Shown here in pieces: positions 41,016 through 49,252 of a DNA stretch of 59,395 nucleotides. The notes beneath the pieces are model-generated. The model did not search any database. It was not told where the DNA came from and worked only from the letters and a program-made list of their open reading frames with translations. The stretch's first letter is position 1; each line of letters starts with the position of its first letter. The stretch is from a virus, in IMG/VR virus record IMGVR_UViG_3300036884_000265, positions 1-59,395 of that record, one strand, 5' to 3'. Made by a program: the position numbers and the translations under genes.

Positions 41016-43406
41016 ATGTATGTTCCAATTGTGGGGCCAAGTAATGCTAAGATAATGTTTGTTGGAGAAGCGCCGGGTGAGCATGAATCAGCTGAAGGTA
41101 AGCCATTTTCCTCAATTGCTCCTGCTGGTAAAACACTTAATTGGTTATTAAGTCAAGCAGGAATTAATCGAGCTGAGTGTTTAGTTGGAAATGTGGCAAG
41201 GTTGCGCCCACCTCAGAACCGTATGGATTTTTACTTCCGTGATAAGGAATGTACAATTCCTAAGCCTGAATTAGAAGGATGGATTGCTGAGTTGAAGCAA
41301 GACATTGAAAAGTTCAGACCAAATATTGTAGTTGGATTAGGTGCTTATGCATTATGGGCCTTAACTGGTGAGAAATACATTGGAAGATTTCGTGGTTACA
41401 CGATGGAGTCAACATTAGTTCCAGGGCAAAAGGTCTTATGTACTTACCATCCAAGTAATATTAATCGAGAATGGAAGAATTTCTTTCCTGCAATAATGGA
41501 TCTTAAGAAAGCTAAGTTTCATTCTCAGTCAACTAAATTACCCCAGGACAGCCGAACGATTATTTACAATGCACCAAGGAATCAATTCATTCAATATTGT
41601 AAAGATATGCTTGAATCTTCTGAGTATAAAAGAATTGCAATTGATGTTGAAACAATTCAGCCAGGATGTCATATCTCAATTATAGGCTTAAGCCATGCAG
41701 CTAAATATGCAATTTCAACTTGGGTAGTAAATGGAAGCCCGTGTTATCCTGAAAACGATGAATTTGAGTTGTGGTATTGGCTTGCTCAGTTACTTGAAAA
41801 TAAGGAAATAATTATTCACAATGCTTCATTTGATGCAGTTATTGCATTACTTAATCATGGTATTTATATTAAGAATTTATTTATGGATACATTGATTGCT
41901 GCTCACATAATATGGCCTGAGTTACCAAGGGATTTAGGTTTCTTAAGTTCATTATGCTTAGATGTTCCATCTTGGAAAAGTTTATCAAAACAACAACCAT
42001 CTTATTATAACGCTAATGATGTAGCTAATACGTTTGGGATTGCTCAGGTATTTGAGAAGAAACTTAAGGAATCAAAACAACTTCAAGATACGTATAATTT
42101 TGAGATGAGACAATTGCCTGTCGCCATGATGCTTCAAATACAAGGAACACTTATTGATCAAGATAAGAAAAGTGAATTGATTGCAAATACACAAGAAATA
42201 ATTGATACAACGGAAGAACAACTTGAGAAATTATTTGGTAAGAAAATTAATTACCGCTCACCTACTCAAATGCAAGATTTATTGTATAATGAACTTAATT
42301 TGCCGGTTCAATATAAGCGAAGGAAGAATAAAGATGATAAACAAACAATTTCAACAGATAAAAATTCACTTAAGAAATTAGAACAATTGGCCCCGGATAA
42401 TCCTATGTTTAAGTTAATTCTTGAGCATAAGAAGAATTTGACACTGATGAATTTTTTGGATCTTGAATTAAGTCCAGAAGGAAAGGTACATACATCTTAT
42501 AACATTACAGGGAAGAAAATAGATGCTAAAGACATTGACGATGAAGGAAGAAAATCATTCGGGAGATGGAGTTCAAGCGAATCAATTATCTTACCATTTG
42601 GATCAGGTAATTTACAAAACATTCCTGAATCTGCAAGACAAATGTATGTTGCACCAAAAGGTTATCGTATTATAACTGCAGATTATATCCAAGCTGAAGC
42701 AGTAGTGGTCGCTTATCTAAGTAATGATCGGCGTTTAATTTCATTATTCAAGGATTCGTTTGGGATGAAAACTTCTGAGCGTAAAAAACACAGGGAATTT
42801 GATGTTCATATGATTAAGGCAGCTGATTTATTTGATGTTGATTTAAGCTTGGTTACAAAAGAACAAAGGGATATTGGAAAAAGAGTAAGACATGCAAGAA
42901 ATTATGATATGGGAGCAAATACCTTAGCAATACAATTAGGCTGTTCGGTAAGTAGAGCTAAGGAATTAATTAAAAAAGATAATCTTGCAAATCCACTACT
43001 TAAATTATGGCAAGAATCAATTGTTGAGGAGTTAAGACAAACACGAACCTTAACTAATTTATTTGGAAGGGTTCATCGGTTTCTTGAAAGATGGGGAGAC
43101 TCGTTGTTTAAATCAGCATATTCATATAAACCTCAATCAACAGTTGGTGATTTACTTAACCATTCAATTGTAAGAATGTATGAAAATGATGAGTTTGTTA
43201 AGGATTTTCAAATATGGCTTCAACTTCATGATGCAGTTTATGTTTTAGTTCCAGATAATGATGATACAATGTATAAGGCAATGCAAATGATGAGGAAACA
43301 TATGATTGAGAAGGTTAATGTTAATCATGAAGTTATGATGATTGATGTTGACTTTAAATGGGGTTACAACTGGGGAAACTTAAAGGAGATTGATTATGAA
43401 GGCTAA
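41016..43406 (+). CDS. Uracil-DNA glycosylase / DNA polymerase A fusion, 796 aa
   Basis: Residues 1-170 form a family-4-like uracil-DNA glycosylase (GEAPGEHES at 17-25, GKPF, HPS at 145-147). Residues about 205-370 are a 3'-5' exonuclease (DVET at 210-213; HNASFD). Residues about 390-796 are family A polymerase: NLQNIPE, motif A ADYIQAEAVV (about 555), motif B GKRVRHARNYDMGAN, motif C QLHDAVYVL (about 735). Motif A has A where I usually stands and motif C has HDA instead of HDE; both catalytic Asp remain. Replicative enzyme of the phage, with a built-in uracil sensor. Confidence 0.88.
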   Translation: MYVPIVGPSNAKIMFVGEAPGEHESAEGKPFSSIAPAGKTLNWLLSQAGINRAECLVGNVARLRPPQNRMDFYFRDKECTIPKPELEGWIAELKQDIEKFRPNIVVGLGAYALWALTGEKYIGRFRGYTMESTLVPGQKVLCTYHPSNINREWKNFFPAIMDLKKAKFHSQSTKLPQDSRTIIYNAPRNQFIQYCKDMLESSEYKRIAIDVETIQPGCHISIIGLSHAAKYAISTWVVNGSPCYPENDEFELWYWLAQLLENKEIIIHNASFDAVIALLNHGIYIKNLFMDTLIAAHIIWPELPRDLGFLSSLCLDVPSWKSLSKQQPSYYNANDVANTFGIAQVFEKKLKESKQLQDTYNFEMRQLPVAMMLQIQGTLIDQDKKSELIANTQEIIDTTEEQLEKLFGKKINYRSPTQMQDLLYNELNLPVQYKRRKNKDDKQTISTDKNSLKKLEQLAPDNPMFKLILEHKKNLTLMNFLDLELSPEGKVHTSYNITGKKIDAKDIDDEGRKSFGRWSSSESIILPFGSGNLQNIPESARQMYVAPKGYRIITADYIQAEAVVVAYLSNDRRLISLFKDSFGMKTSERKKHREFDVHMIKAADLFDVDLSLVTKEQRDIGKRVRHARNYDMGANTLAIQLGCSVSRAKELIKKDNLANPLLKLWQESIVEELRQTRTLTNLFGRVHRFLERWGDSLFKSAYSYKPQSTVGDLLNHSIVRMYENDEFVKDFQIWLQLHDAVYVLVPDNDDTMYKAMQMMRKHMIEKVNVNHEVMMIDVDFKWGYNWGNLKEIDYEG

Positions 43407-43761
43407 AGTTGTTTTTATCGCTCATCCCATAAGTGGAGATGTTAAGGGAAACCTTGAAAAAATAGCAAATATCATAAGAAATATTAATATACTAAGAGAT
43501 AATGTTATTCCATTTGCACCTTATTTTAGTGATTGTGTTGCCTTAAATGATAAAAATAAATGGGAAAGGGAACGAGGAATTAAAAATACTGAGTATTTTT
43601 TTAGGCTGGGAATAATTGATGAACTTTGGTTATATGGAGATGTAATTACGAATGGAATGAAAAGTGAAATTTTGTTAGCTAAAGAATTAAACATACCGAT
43701 AATTCCTCAATCAGTATCAATCTCAAATGAAATGGTAAGAGAAGTCCTCAATGGCAGATAG
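43396..43761 (+). CDS. Nucleoside 2-deoxyribosyltransferase-like protein (DUF4406/DUF7768), 121 aa
   Basis: ATG 43396 follows AAGGAG inside the polymerase gene end. FIAHPISGDVKGNLEKI, PFAPYFSD, ERERGI and ELWLYGDVITNGMKSEI match the phage branch of this Rossmann-like family that binds nucleosides. Likely nucleotide metabolism for replication. Stop is TAG. Confidence 0.7.
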   Translation: MKAKVVFIAHPISGDVKGNLEKIANIIRNINILRDNVIPFAPYFSDCVALNDKNKWERERGIKNTEYFFRLGIIDELWLYGDVITNGMKSEILLAKELNIPIIPQSVSISNEMVREVLNGR

Positions 43762-45025
43762 AAAATTGAAGGATTGGATTAAAAGTTACATGGATTGGAC
43801 TGAGGACACTGAACCAGCAAGGATATTCCAAAAATGGACCGGGTTGTCAATTATTGCTGGTGCATTAAGGAAAAAGGTTTGTTTATCATTAGGCCGATTA
43901 AGGGTATATCCGAATTTATACTTAGTTTTTGTTGCAGAACCTGGACGAGCAAGGAAAACTCAAGCAATTGATTTTGGAGTTTCAGTTATGAATGATATAT
44001 CTGAATTAAATATGAGTGCAGATACAACATCCAAGGAAGCCCTTATTCAAGATATGGAAGATTTTGGGGCTGATGAACAAATGCCTGATGGAACATTATT
44101 CAAACATTGTTCAGTAAATATAATATCAAGGGAATTTGAATCATTCTTAGGGCAGAAAAAAGAAAACACAAAAATGGTTGTTTTTTTAACAGATTTATTT
44201 GATGCAAAGGAAATACCTTGGAGATATAGAACTAAAACTTCAGGCTCAAATAAACTTGCTTCACCATTTCTTAACTTATTAGCCGCAACAACACCTGACT
44301 CAATTGCATCATGTCTACCAAGTTCAGCAATTGGTGGAGGTTTAACATCTAGAATGTTATTTATATGGGCTGATTGTAAGTATAAAAAAGTTGCACTACC
44401 CCAGAATACATCTGCAGTATTAAAACTAAGACAACATTTAGTTGATGACTTATTTCAAATATCAAGGATTGTAGGAAATTATGAGTTTTCAAAAAGTGGA
44501 AGCGAAAAATGGGTTACTTGGTATAATGATTATGATGAAGATAATCTTAATCGTTTATGTAAAGATCCAACATTCAATGGATGGTACTCAAGAAAGCCAA
44601 TGTATATACTTAAGGTTGCTCAAGCATTTGCAGCAGCTAAAACAAATAAATTAATAATGGAATGGGATTATATTGCTGAGTCTATTGAAGCAATTGAAGA
44701 AATTGAAAAGGACATGACTCAGGTATTTAGGGCAGTTGGTAAATCACAGGTTACATCGGAAGTTGATATGCTTATGCAGATTATAAAACAAAGGAGGGCT
44801 ATTGATGAAAAAGCACTGAAGAACTTAGTTTGGAGAGATATGGATGCAAGTAAATTTGATAATGTAATTGCTACAGTTACAGGGACAGGGAAGTTTGAGC
44901 GTAAATTTCAAGGACCTAAAGGAGAACAAGGAGTTTGGTATTATGATTCTGAGTATTATAATCAATTAGTTAAGGAATATGAAGTTAAAAAACTTAATAA
45001 GGGAGAACAAAATGAAAAAGCTTGA
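43751..45025 (+). CDS. DUF3987-like ATPase, candidate helicase, 424 aa
   Basis: Phage DUF3987 proteins have this N-terminal ARIFQKWTGLSIIAGALRKKV lead-in and a modified P-loop, here VAEPGRARKTQA (about 56-67), where Arg replaces the second Gly of GxxxxGK(S/T). ADTTSKEALIQ and a VVFLTDLFD Walker B-like strand follow, with a winged-helix-like C-terminus. It may be the phage helicase or helicase loader, since no DnaB-type gene is present. Confidence 0.65.
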   Translation: MADRKLKDWIKSYMDWTEDTEPARIFQKWTGLSIIAGALRKKVCLSLGRLRVYPNLYLVFVAEPGRARKTQAIDFGVSVMNDISELNMSADTTSKEALIQDMEDFGADEQMPDGTLFKHCSVNIISREFESFLGQKKENTKMVVFLTDLFDAKEIPWRYRTKTSGSNKLASPFLNLLAATTPDSIASCLPSSAIGGGLTSRMLFIWADCKYKKVALPQNTSAVLKLRQHLVDDLFQISRIVGNYEFSKSGSEKWVTWYNDYDEDNLNRLCKDPTFNGWYSRKPMYILKVAQAFAAAKTNKLIMEWDYIAESIEAIEEIEKDMTQVFRAVGKSQVTSEVDMLMQIIKQRRAIDEKALKNLVWRDMDASKFDNVIATVTGTGKFERKFQGPKGEQGVWYYDSEYYNQLVKEYEVKKLNKGEQNEKA

Positions 45026-45197
45026 TAAAGTTTTATGTTTAGTTAAGGAAAGATTTCCTGATGCCTCATATCTTAATATTGCAATTGATCCAGAGGGAAT
45101 GGAAACTAAAGTAACCTTCCATAATGGACATAAAGATGAAGATACAAGGCGAATAGGCTTAAATGGAGAACCACTAAATGAAAAGGAAGGTGATTAA
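45012..45197 (+). CDS. Hypothetical protein, 61 aa
   Basis: ATG 45012 with GGGAG; overlaps the DUF3987 gene end by 14 bases. Mixed alpha/beta with FHNGHKDEDTRRIGL. No family recognised. Confidence 0.6.
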   Translation: MKKLDKVLCLVKERFPDASYLNIAIDPEGMETKVTFHNGHKDEDTRRIGLNGEPLNEKEGD

Positions 45198-45379
45198 TGC
45201 AAATCAAGTATGATGCAAAAATTGTAGCATTGAATGAAGTAAGTTTTTCGTGGAATCCAGATGACTCAAAAGCAGTGGAAGCACAAGTAACAAAAATAAT
45301 AAAACAGTTACGATTAACGATTGGAGATGTTGTTAAGGTAACACTTGAAGTAGGACCAAGTATTGAACTTAAGAATTAA
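45197..45379 (+). CDS. Hypothetical protein, 60 aa
   Basis: The ATG shares the A of the preceding TAA. Strand-helix-strand pattern (SFSWNPDDSKAVEAQVTKIIKQL). No family recognised. Last of the AT-rich replication genes. Confidence 0.6.
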   Translation: MQIKYDAKIVALNEVSFSWNPDDSKAVEAQVTKIIKQLRLTIGDVVKVTLEVGPSIELKN

Positions 45380-45398
45380 ATTAAAAAGGAGGCAGCAA

Positions 45399-46055
45399 AT
45401 GAATAAAAGAATCGTAGTGATCGCAACAATCATGTTTTTGATGTTTGCACCAATGGCAATGGCGTGTGATATTGAAGCTCAATGTGAGGGACCCTGCGGC
45501 AAGGTAATTCAACCTGGTCAGCAAAGCCCTGTCACAGTCAGTCAGTCACAAAGTGAAAGCCTGGCTCAGGGACAGCAGTTTACATTAGCCTTGACAGGTG
45601 ATGAAAGAGATTTTCTCCCATCACCCGTGGTTATCCCTATTCAACCGGTTCCTATGCAGGGAGGAAGTCAAGAAAATTATACCCCTTATCTCCCCAAGTT
45701 TGCAGACCCTATGCTTCAACCGTTCAACTTCAGCACAGATGTAGTTGTAAAGCAGTTAGACATATTTAACGGAAAATGGTTGTTCGGCCTGTTTGGCAAC
45801 ATTACCCAGGATGAATTATGGGGCAAATTACTCAGCCTCCCTGGTAATTACAAAAGCTATCCTCAGGATAAAATAAGGATACAAGTCCAGGTAAGCTCGT
45901 CAAGCGTGGAGAATGGAATAGGTGGTGGTGGAAGCGGCGGGTCGTCGGTCATGAACGCCAGCAATGCAGTATCAGGATCAGCGTCCATATTACCTCATCA
46001 TACCAGATGGACAAAGGATGATACCTTTTTAATTCGCGTATTGCTCATTCAGTGA
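45399..46055 (+). CDS. Secreted protein with signal peptide, 218 aa
   Basis: ATG 45399 with GGAGG; the longer opening overlaps the previous gene. Signal peptide (MNKRIVVIATIMFLMFAPMA, cleavage near AMA-C). Three Cys follow (CDIEAQCEGPC), then a Gln/Ser-rich and Pro-rich region, and a Gly/Ser-rich region (GGGGSGGSS). Richer in G+C than the genes before it. It may be exported to the periplasm or outside. Function unknown. Confidence 0.65.
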   Translation: MNKRIVVIATIMFLMFAPMAMACDIEAQCEGPCGKVIQPGQQSPVTVSQSQSESLAQGQQFTLALTGDERDFLPSPVVIPIQPVPMQGGSQENYTPYLPKFADPMLQPFNFSTDVVVKQLDIFNGKWLFGLFGNITQDELWGKLLSLPGNYKSYPQDKIRIQVQVSSSSVENGIGGGGSGGSSVMNASNAVSGSASILPHHTRWTKDDTFLIRVLLIQ

Positions 46056-46065
46056 GGAGGGGTAC

Positions 46066-46197
46066 ATGGCTAAGACACATATAATTTTGCATGTTGTTAT
46101 GGATTGGGAGTTGGGCAGGTCAGAACTCAATAATCTGTTTGACGACTCCACCATCCATCTGCCAAACGGACAAGATTTAAGAAACCCGCGAACATGA
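46066..46197 (+). CDS. Hypothetical protein, 43 aa
   Basis: GAGGAGG precedes the ATG. MAKTHIILHVVMDWELGRSE has no recognised family. It belongs to the G+C-richer segment. Confidence 0.5.
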   Translation: MAKTHIILHVVMDWELGRSELNNLFDDSTIHLPNGQDLRNPRT

Positions 46198-46271
46198 GAA
46201 CTGCCAGATATCATCGACTGTATGATGATAATACCAGAAGATATTTTAGTTGTTCAATAAAAGGAGAGTAA
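46194..46271 (+). CDS. Possible micro-ORF, 25 aa
   Basis: Overlaps the preceding stop (ATGA), basic (MRTARYHRLYDDNTRRYFSC). The end carries the ribosome site of the next gene. Weak evidence only. Confidence 0.3.
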   Translation: MRTARYHRLYDDNTRRYFSCSIKGE

Positions 46272-46274
46272 AAA

Positions 46275-46538
46275 ATGATAAAAATTATATTTGTAGCAAT
46301 CTTATATGTATTACTTACTATATCGTTCGTTAATGCTCAAATAATTCCATCGACACCTGCAACACATGCATTAACTCAGCCAACATTGGAACAGCTTACA
46401 ACTGAGCAAGATAGGGACTTAGCAAGGTGGCAAGTTATTCAATATCAGGCAAGGGACTTGCAAAATACAATTCAGGAAAGGGATGCTCAGATTAAGAAAT
46501 TGCAGGAAGCTAATAAACCTAAGACTGAAAAGAAGTAG
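46275..46538 (+). CDS. Secreted coiled-coil protein, 87 aa
   Basis: Signal peptide (MIKIIFVAILYVLLTISFVN, cleavage near NAQ) and then a helical, charged domain (EQLTTEQDRDLARWQVIQYQ) typical of periplasmic coiled coils such as spanins. Last plus-strand gene, facing the lysis cassette across the convergent hairpin; a lysis role is possible. Confidence 0.6.
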   Translation: MIKIIFVAILYVLLTISFVNAQIIPSTPATHALTQPTLEQLTTEQDRDLARWQVIQYQARDLQNTIQERDAQIKKLQEANKPKTEKK

Positions 46539-46546
46539 ATAATAAA

Positions 46547-46598
46547 TGGAGATTAGTGTAATTATATTTAAATACCGTAATAATTACGCTAATCTCCA
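46547..46598. terminator. Convergent hairpin containing palindromic copy 8
   Basis: Arms 46547-46564 and 46581-46598 pair over 18 bases with one mismatch (TGGAGATTAG ... / ... CTAATCTCCA). The dispersed core CGTAATAATTACG (46576-46588) forms part of one arm. Placed between two converging operons, it probably stops transcription from both sides. Confidence 0.75.
46567..46597 (-). repeat. Dispersed palindromic element, copy 8
   Basis: The core is at 46576-46588. Minus-strand flanks GAGATTA and GTATTTAA match the consensus. Its left part is copied in inverted form at 46547-46564. Confidence 0.9.
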
Positions 46599-46623
46599 AT
46601 CCTCAAATAACCTACTTAAATTG

Positions 46624-46884
46624 CTACAGTGCCGTTGCGGTTTCCGTGTTCGCTGTATCAATAGCCGTCTCATCTTCCGTTAATGATGCCTTGACTGTTG
46701 CAAGCTGGTCTTCAAGTGCCTTGATCTGATCGGGATATGTCCCGACAGCCGCCTTGAGGTCTGCAACTTCCTTGATTATCGCTTCCACGTTCTTTAACAA
46801 CAGGTCTGTTTTCTCTGACATTTTTATCACCACCTTTAAAAGTCGTTCATCGAATAACTGTTCGATACGTTCAAAAATATCCAT
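46624..46884 (-). CDS. Coiled-coil protein, lysis region, 86 aa
   Basis: Starts MDIFERIEQLFDERLL, then continuous heptads (LLKNVEAIIKEVADLKAAVGTYPDQI) and an Ala/Thr end. No TM or signal. Last gene of the leftward late operon, just after the holin candidate. Confidence 0.6.
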   Translation of the reverse strand: MDIFERIEQLFDERLLKVVIKMSEKTDLLLKNVEAIIKEVADLKAAVGTYPDQIKALEDQLATVKASLTEDETAIDTANTETATAL

Positions 46885-46887
46885 GGC

Positions 46888-47142
46888 CTATTCCTTTTTA
46901 TCTACTACTTGTTTGTTTTCTTCTAACGTAGATTTCGTGATGTCTGAAGCCTGTACCATCGGCGTGGCCTGTTTGGTAACACCACCTGTGACATTCCAAT
47001 CCTTAGAAAAAATACCTAACAATGCGGTAAACATGGCGGCCCCTGAAAAGAATATAGCTTGATATTTAGGAAAAGCTTGGGAAAGGAATGTGCATACCGC
47101 AGCACACACACCAAAGATTGTTGTCCATTTACTCTTGTTCAT
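46888..47142 (-). CDS. Holin-like membrane protein, 84 aa
   Basis: Two membrane segments (WTTIFGVCAAVCTFLSQAF and AIFFSGAAMFTALLGIFS) with a short basic N-terminus and a polar tail, the layout of class II phage holins. Overlaps the DUF1353 gene by four bases. In the lysis cassette it would open the inner membrane for the endolysin. Confidence 0.7.
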   Translation of the reverse strand: MNKSKWTTIFGVCAAVCTFLSQAFPKYQAIFFSGAAMFTALLGIFSKDWNVTGGVTKQATPMVQASDITKSTLEENKQVVDKKE

Positions 47143-47558
47143 GGTGCCTCCATTATTTCAGTTACGTCTGTTCCGGGAACACACGAAGATGATGCGAACA
47201 GGTGGACCGCCTCATAAACGTAAGCCGCCCTTACCGGTGACATCCCATCTTCCATACATATATTATGTAAGGTCATATCAGCATAATCTTTATAATCTCT
47301 CGGTAAGATACCCATCCTGATTGCCTGATAAAGCACATCGTGAACAAGGGATCCGCGCATGAAGTCCTTTGTGTCGAAGGTGGGCCCACTTGGACCGTCC
47401 CACGCATAGCCAGCGATAATGAGTAATACGCCATCGGTCTTCAGAATGAAGAAACCGCCAGCGCAGGTCATATCCTTGAGACCTATATCGACAGAATAGT
47501 CCTCATGAAGTTGATATTTATATTTACGTTTTCTGTATCTTATCTTGTCACCAATCAT
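47139..47558 (-). CDS. DUF1353-family protein, 139 aa
   Basis: GFFILKTDGVLLIIAGYAWDGPSGPTFD, MRGSLVHDVLYQAIR and a C-terminal AAYVYEAVHLF helix follow DUF1353 (AGFxxDGAS...P ... AAxVHDxLY). This family is common in phage lysis regions, function not known. Confidence 0.75.
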   Translation of the reverse strand: MIGDKIRYRKRKYKYQLHEDYSVDIGLKDMTCAGGFFILKTDGVLLIIAGYAWDGPSGPTFDTKDFMRGSLVHDVLYQAIRMGILPRDYKDYADMTLHNICMEDGMSPVRAAYVYEAVHLFASSSCVPGTDVTEIMEAP

Positions 47559-47561
47559 GGC

Positions 47562-47789
47562 CTATTTCCCTGTCGAGTTCAGAAGGCCAAGTAAGGCGTT
47601 AAGGGTGGCGGCATCGATTTTTTGCCCGTTGACTTTTATGCTTGCATTGCCCACCGTTGCCTCTGTGCTATCCGCTGTCGTGAATAGTCGGGTATAGCTG
47701 ACCGTTGTCCCATCTGCCGTCTGATAATGTAGAGATGCACATCCCGTGAGACATAAACAGATAATTCCTACTACGATAAATAATTTCAT
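47562..47789 (-). CDS. Small lipoprotein, possible outer-membrane spanin, 75 aa
   Basis: MKLFIVVGIICLCLTGCASL has a clear lipobox (L-T-G-C). The mature part is about 59 residues and includes YQTADGTTVSYTRLF, like host-derived lysis lipoproteins. Position between endolysin and DUF1353 favours an o-spanin or lysis lipoprotein. Confidence 0.65.
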   Translation of the reverse strand: MKLFIVVGIICLCLTGCASLHYQTADGTTVSYTRLFTTADSTEATVGNASIKVNGQKIDAATLNALLGLLNSTGK

Positions 47790-48226
47790 GTTGCCTCCTT
47801 AATATTGTCTACCCATCTATAACCTAACACATCCGACTCTTGAAAAAAAGATAGTTTTACGGCATCAGACTGATTACCGCCGACTAATTGTACCCATCCG
47901 CCCGGTGATCTTCGATATTTGAATATTCCAACATGACCGCTTGGAGGATTGCCACGCTTCAGAACAGTGATACATCCAGGGAAAGGATTGTCTATTTTAA
48001 CGCCCCAGTTTAACCAGGAACGTGCCATAGCGTTGTTTGTTCCCTTACCCCCTGCCTGTATGACTACCCAATTTGTAAACGCACTGCACCATGCGATTTC
48101 GTCACTGTTCATTGAAATACCGACAGTGCTGAGATATTCAAGTATTCTCTTTGTCGATTCCGGGCCGGGAGTTTCATGGACTCCTATTTCACCTTCTGCT
48201 ATTCTCAGTACGTCTTTTGGTTGCAT
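47786..48226 (-). CDS. Endolysin, CHAP/TIGR02594-type peptidase, 146 aa
   Basis: Active Cys in EIAWCSAFTNW (C47) and His in SGHVGIF (H98), then VGGNQSDAVKL as in CHAP-like TIGR02594 phage enzymes. It would cleave peptidoglycan peptide bonds. No signal peptide, so it depends on a holin. Overlaps the lipoprotein gene by four bases. Confidence 0.8.
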   Translation of the reverse strand: MQPKDVLRIAEGEIGVHETPGPESTKRILEYLSTVGISMNSDEIAWCSAFTNWVVIQAGGKGTNNAMARSWLNWGVKIDNPFPGCITVLKRGNPPSGHVGIFKYRRSPGGWVQLVGGNQSDAVKLSFFQESDVLGYRWVDNIKEAT

Positions 48227-48243
48227 TTATCGTCCCCTTTAAA

Positions 48244-48313
48244 GATGGGAGTTACACAGAGGTGTATTCCGATGCACAGCAGTACCATACATCTTTCCGC
48301 GTTCACTCCCATC
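48244..48313 (-). ncRNA. Candidate structured RNA between lysis genes
   Basis: GATGGGAGT (48244-48252) and ACTCCCATC (48305-48313) form a perfect closing stem. Inside, TACAC-AGAG-GTGTA and GATG ... CATC give two more stems, a possible three-way junction of 70 bases. Could be a translation-control leader of the endolysin. Confidence 0.45.
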
Positions 48314-48620
48314 ACTTCTGACCTCCAAAAATAGCGATCCCGCCCTTCTCTCCGGTCTTGCCTTGTATCCCTTGTGCTCCGGTATTTCCCTTATTAAACG
48401 TTTTATTCTGTTCCATCTTTTTAAGCATTTTATTATTGCTACCGCTTACATCGTTATATTTCTGCTGAAAATCTTTCTGCTGTTCAACAACTGCTGACAT
48501 GCTTTTGGTAAGTGTAGCAAGGTCTGAATACACCTTTTCAGGTACACCTCTCGGCTGACTATTCATATAAATATTGGTAGCAATGAAAGTAACCAGACCC
48601 AGAACAATAGCTATAAGCAT
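48312..48620 (-). CDS. Membrane coiled-coil protein with collagen-like tail, 102 aa (downstream part of a TAG-split gene)
   Basis: Starts MLIAIVLGLVTFIATNIYMN (membrane helix), then a coiled coil (about 30-75) and a short Gly-x-y tail (GNTGAQGIQGKTGEKGG). The same frame continues upstream through 23 more codons to TAG 48690-48692 and then 30 codons to an ATG with a good ribosome site. Only a weak AGGA precedes this ATG, so it is a reinitiation product or part of a read-through protein of about 156 residues. Confidence 0.55.
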   Translation of the reverse strand: MLIAIVLGLVTFIATNIYMNSQPRGVPEKVYSDLATLTKSMSAVVEQQKDFQQKYNDVSGSNNKMLKKMEQNKTFNKGNTGAQGIQGKTGEKGGIAIFGGQK

Positions 48621-48689
48621 TTGGATAGTCCTGGCCGATATGGTTTGGATAAGTGAGTTAATACTTTCAGAAAGGTGTCCATATTTATC

Positions 48690-48782
48690 CTACAAAGCTT
48701 TTCTATCTTCCTTAGAATCGTTTATAAAATCTGCAATGTGGTCCCTATAATCTCTAAGATCATCTTTTTCATGGTCTGTCAT
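48690..48782 (-). pseudogene. Upstream part of TAG-split lysis-region gene, 30 aa
   Basis: ATG 48782 follows GGAGAAACA. The product MTDHEKDDLRDYRDHIADFI... ends at TAG (48690-48692). The frame then stays open (DKYGHLSESINSLIQT) into the 102-aa gene without a frameshift, 157 codons in all. Either a nonsense mutation or programmed read-through. Confidence 0.55.
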
Positions 48783-48793
48783 TGTTTCTCCAC

Positions 48794-49231
48794 TTAATGT
48801 AGTCGTATGATTGCACTGATTATGGCAATTATTATGCCAGTAACTGAAACGGCCATTGCAAAATTAACAGAAGACCGTGAAGCCTTGCCTTCTAACAGTG
48901 CCTTACTTAATTCAAGTTGCCTAATCTGTTCATCATACTTAGCAAATTGAGATTCGATTTCTCCCTTCATAACAAATTTAGCACACTGTTCTTTGACCTG
49001 AGTATACTCAGTCCTATCAATAAATCTTGCCGTCTGATCTCTGAGGGCATCTCTAAATTCGTTCATGGAATTTAAGCGAATATCCATTTTTTCTTCTGCC
49101 TTATCAAGGGCAATTTTATTCATCTTGAAGTGCAGGTCTACCCTTATGTCCATGTCCTGAATCTTGTGCATGATAAATTCTTTTAAAGACACTTCATCTT
49201 TAAAATCAAAACCGTTATCCTTTTCACTCAT
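48794..49231 (-). CDS. Coiled-coil protein with C-terminal TM, holin/i-spanin-like, 145 aa
   Basis: Residues 15-110 form charged helices (DIRVDLHFKMNKIALDKAEE); the C-terminus is a membrane helix (VNFAMAVSVTGIIIAIISAI). This layout occurs in XhlA-type haemolysin-like proteins and some holin partners. Late lysis operon. Confidence 0.6.
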   Translation of the reverse strand: MSEKDNGFDFKDEVSLKEFIMHKIQDMDIRVDLHFKMNKIALDKAEEKMDIRLNSMNEFRDALRDQTARFIDRTEYTQVKEQCAKFVMKGEIESQFAKYDEQIRQLELSKALLEGKASRSSVNFAMAVSVTGIIIAIISAIIRLH

Positions 49232-49252
49232 TAGAACCTCTCCACTGTTAAT

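Noticed and set aside
43645-43653. GTAATTACG as a further copy of the palindrome
   Set aside because: It lacks half of the core and both flanks, and lies in coding sequence; likely chance.
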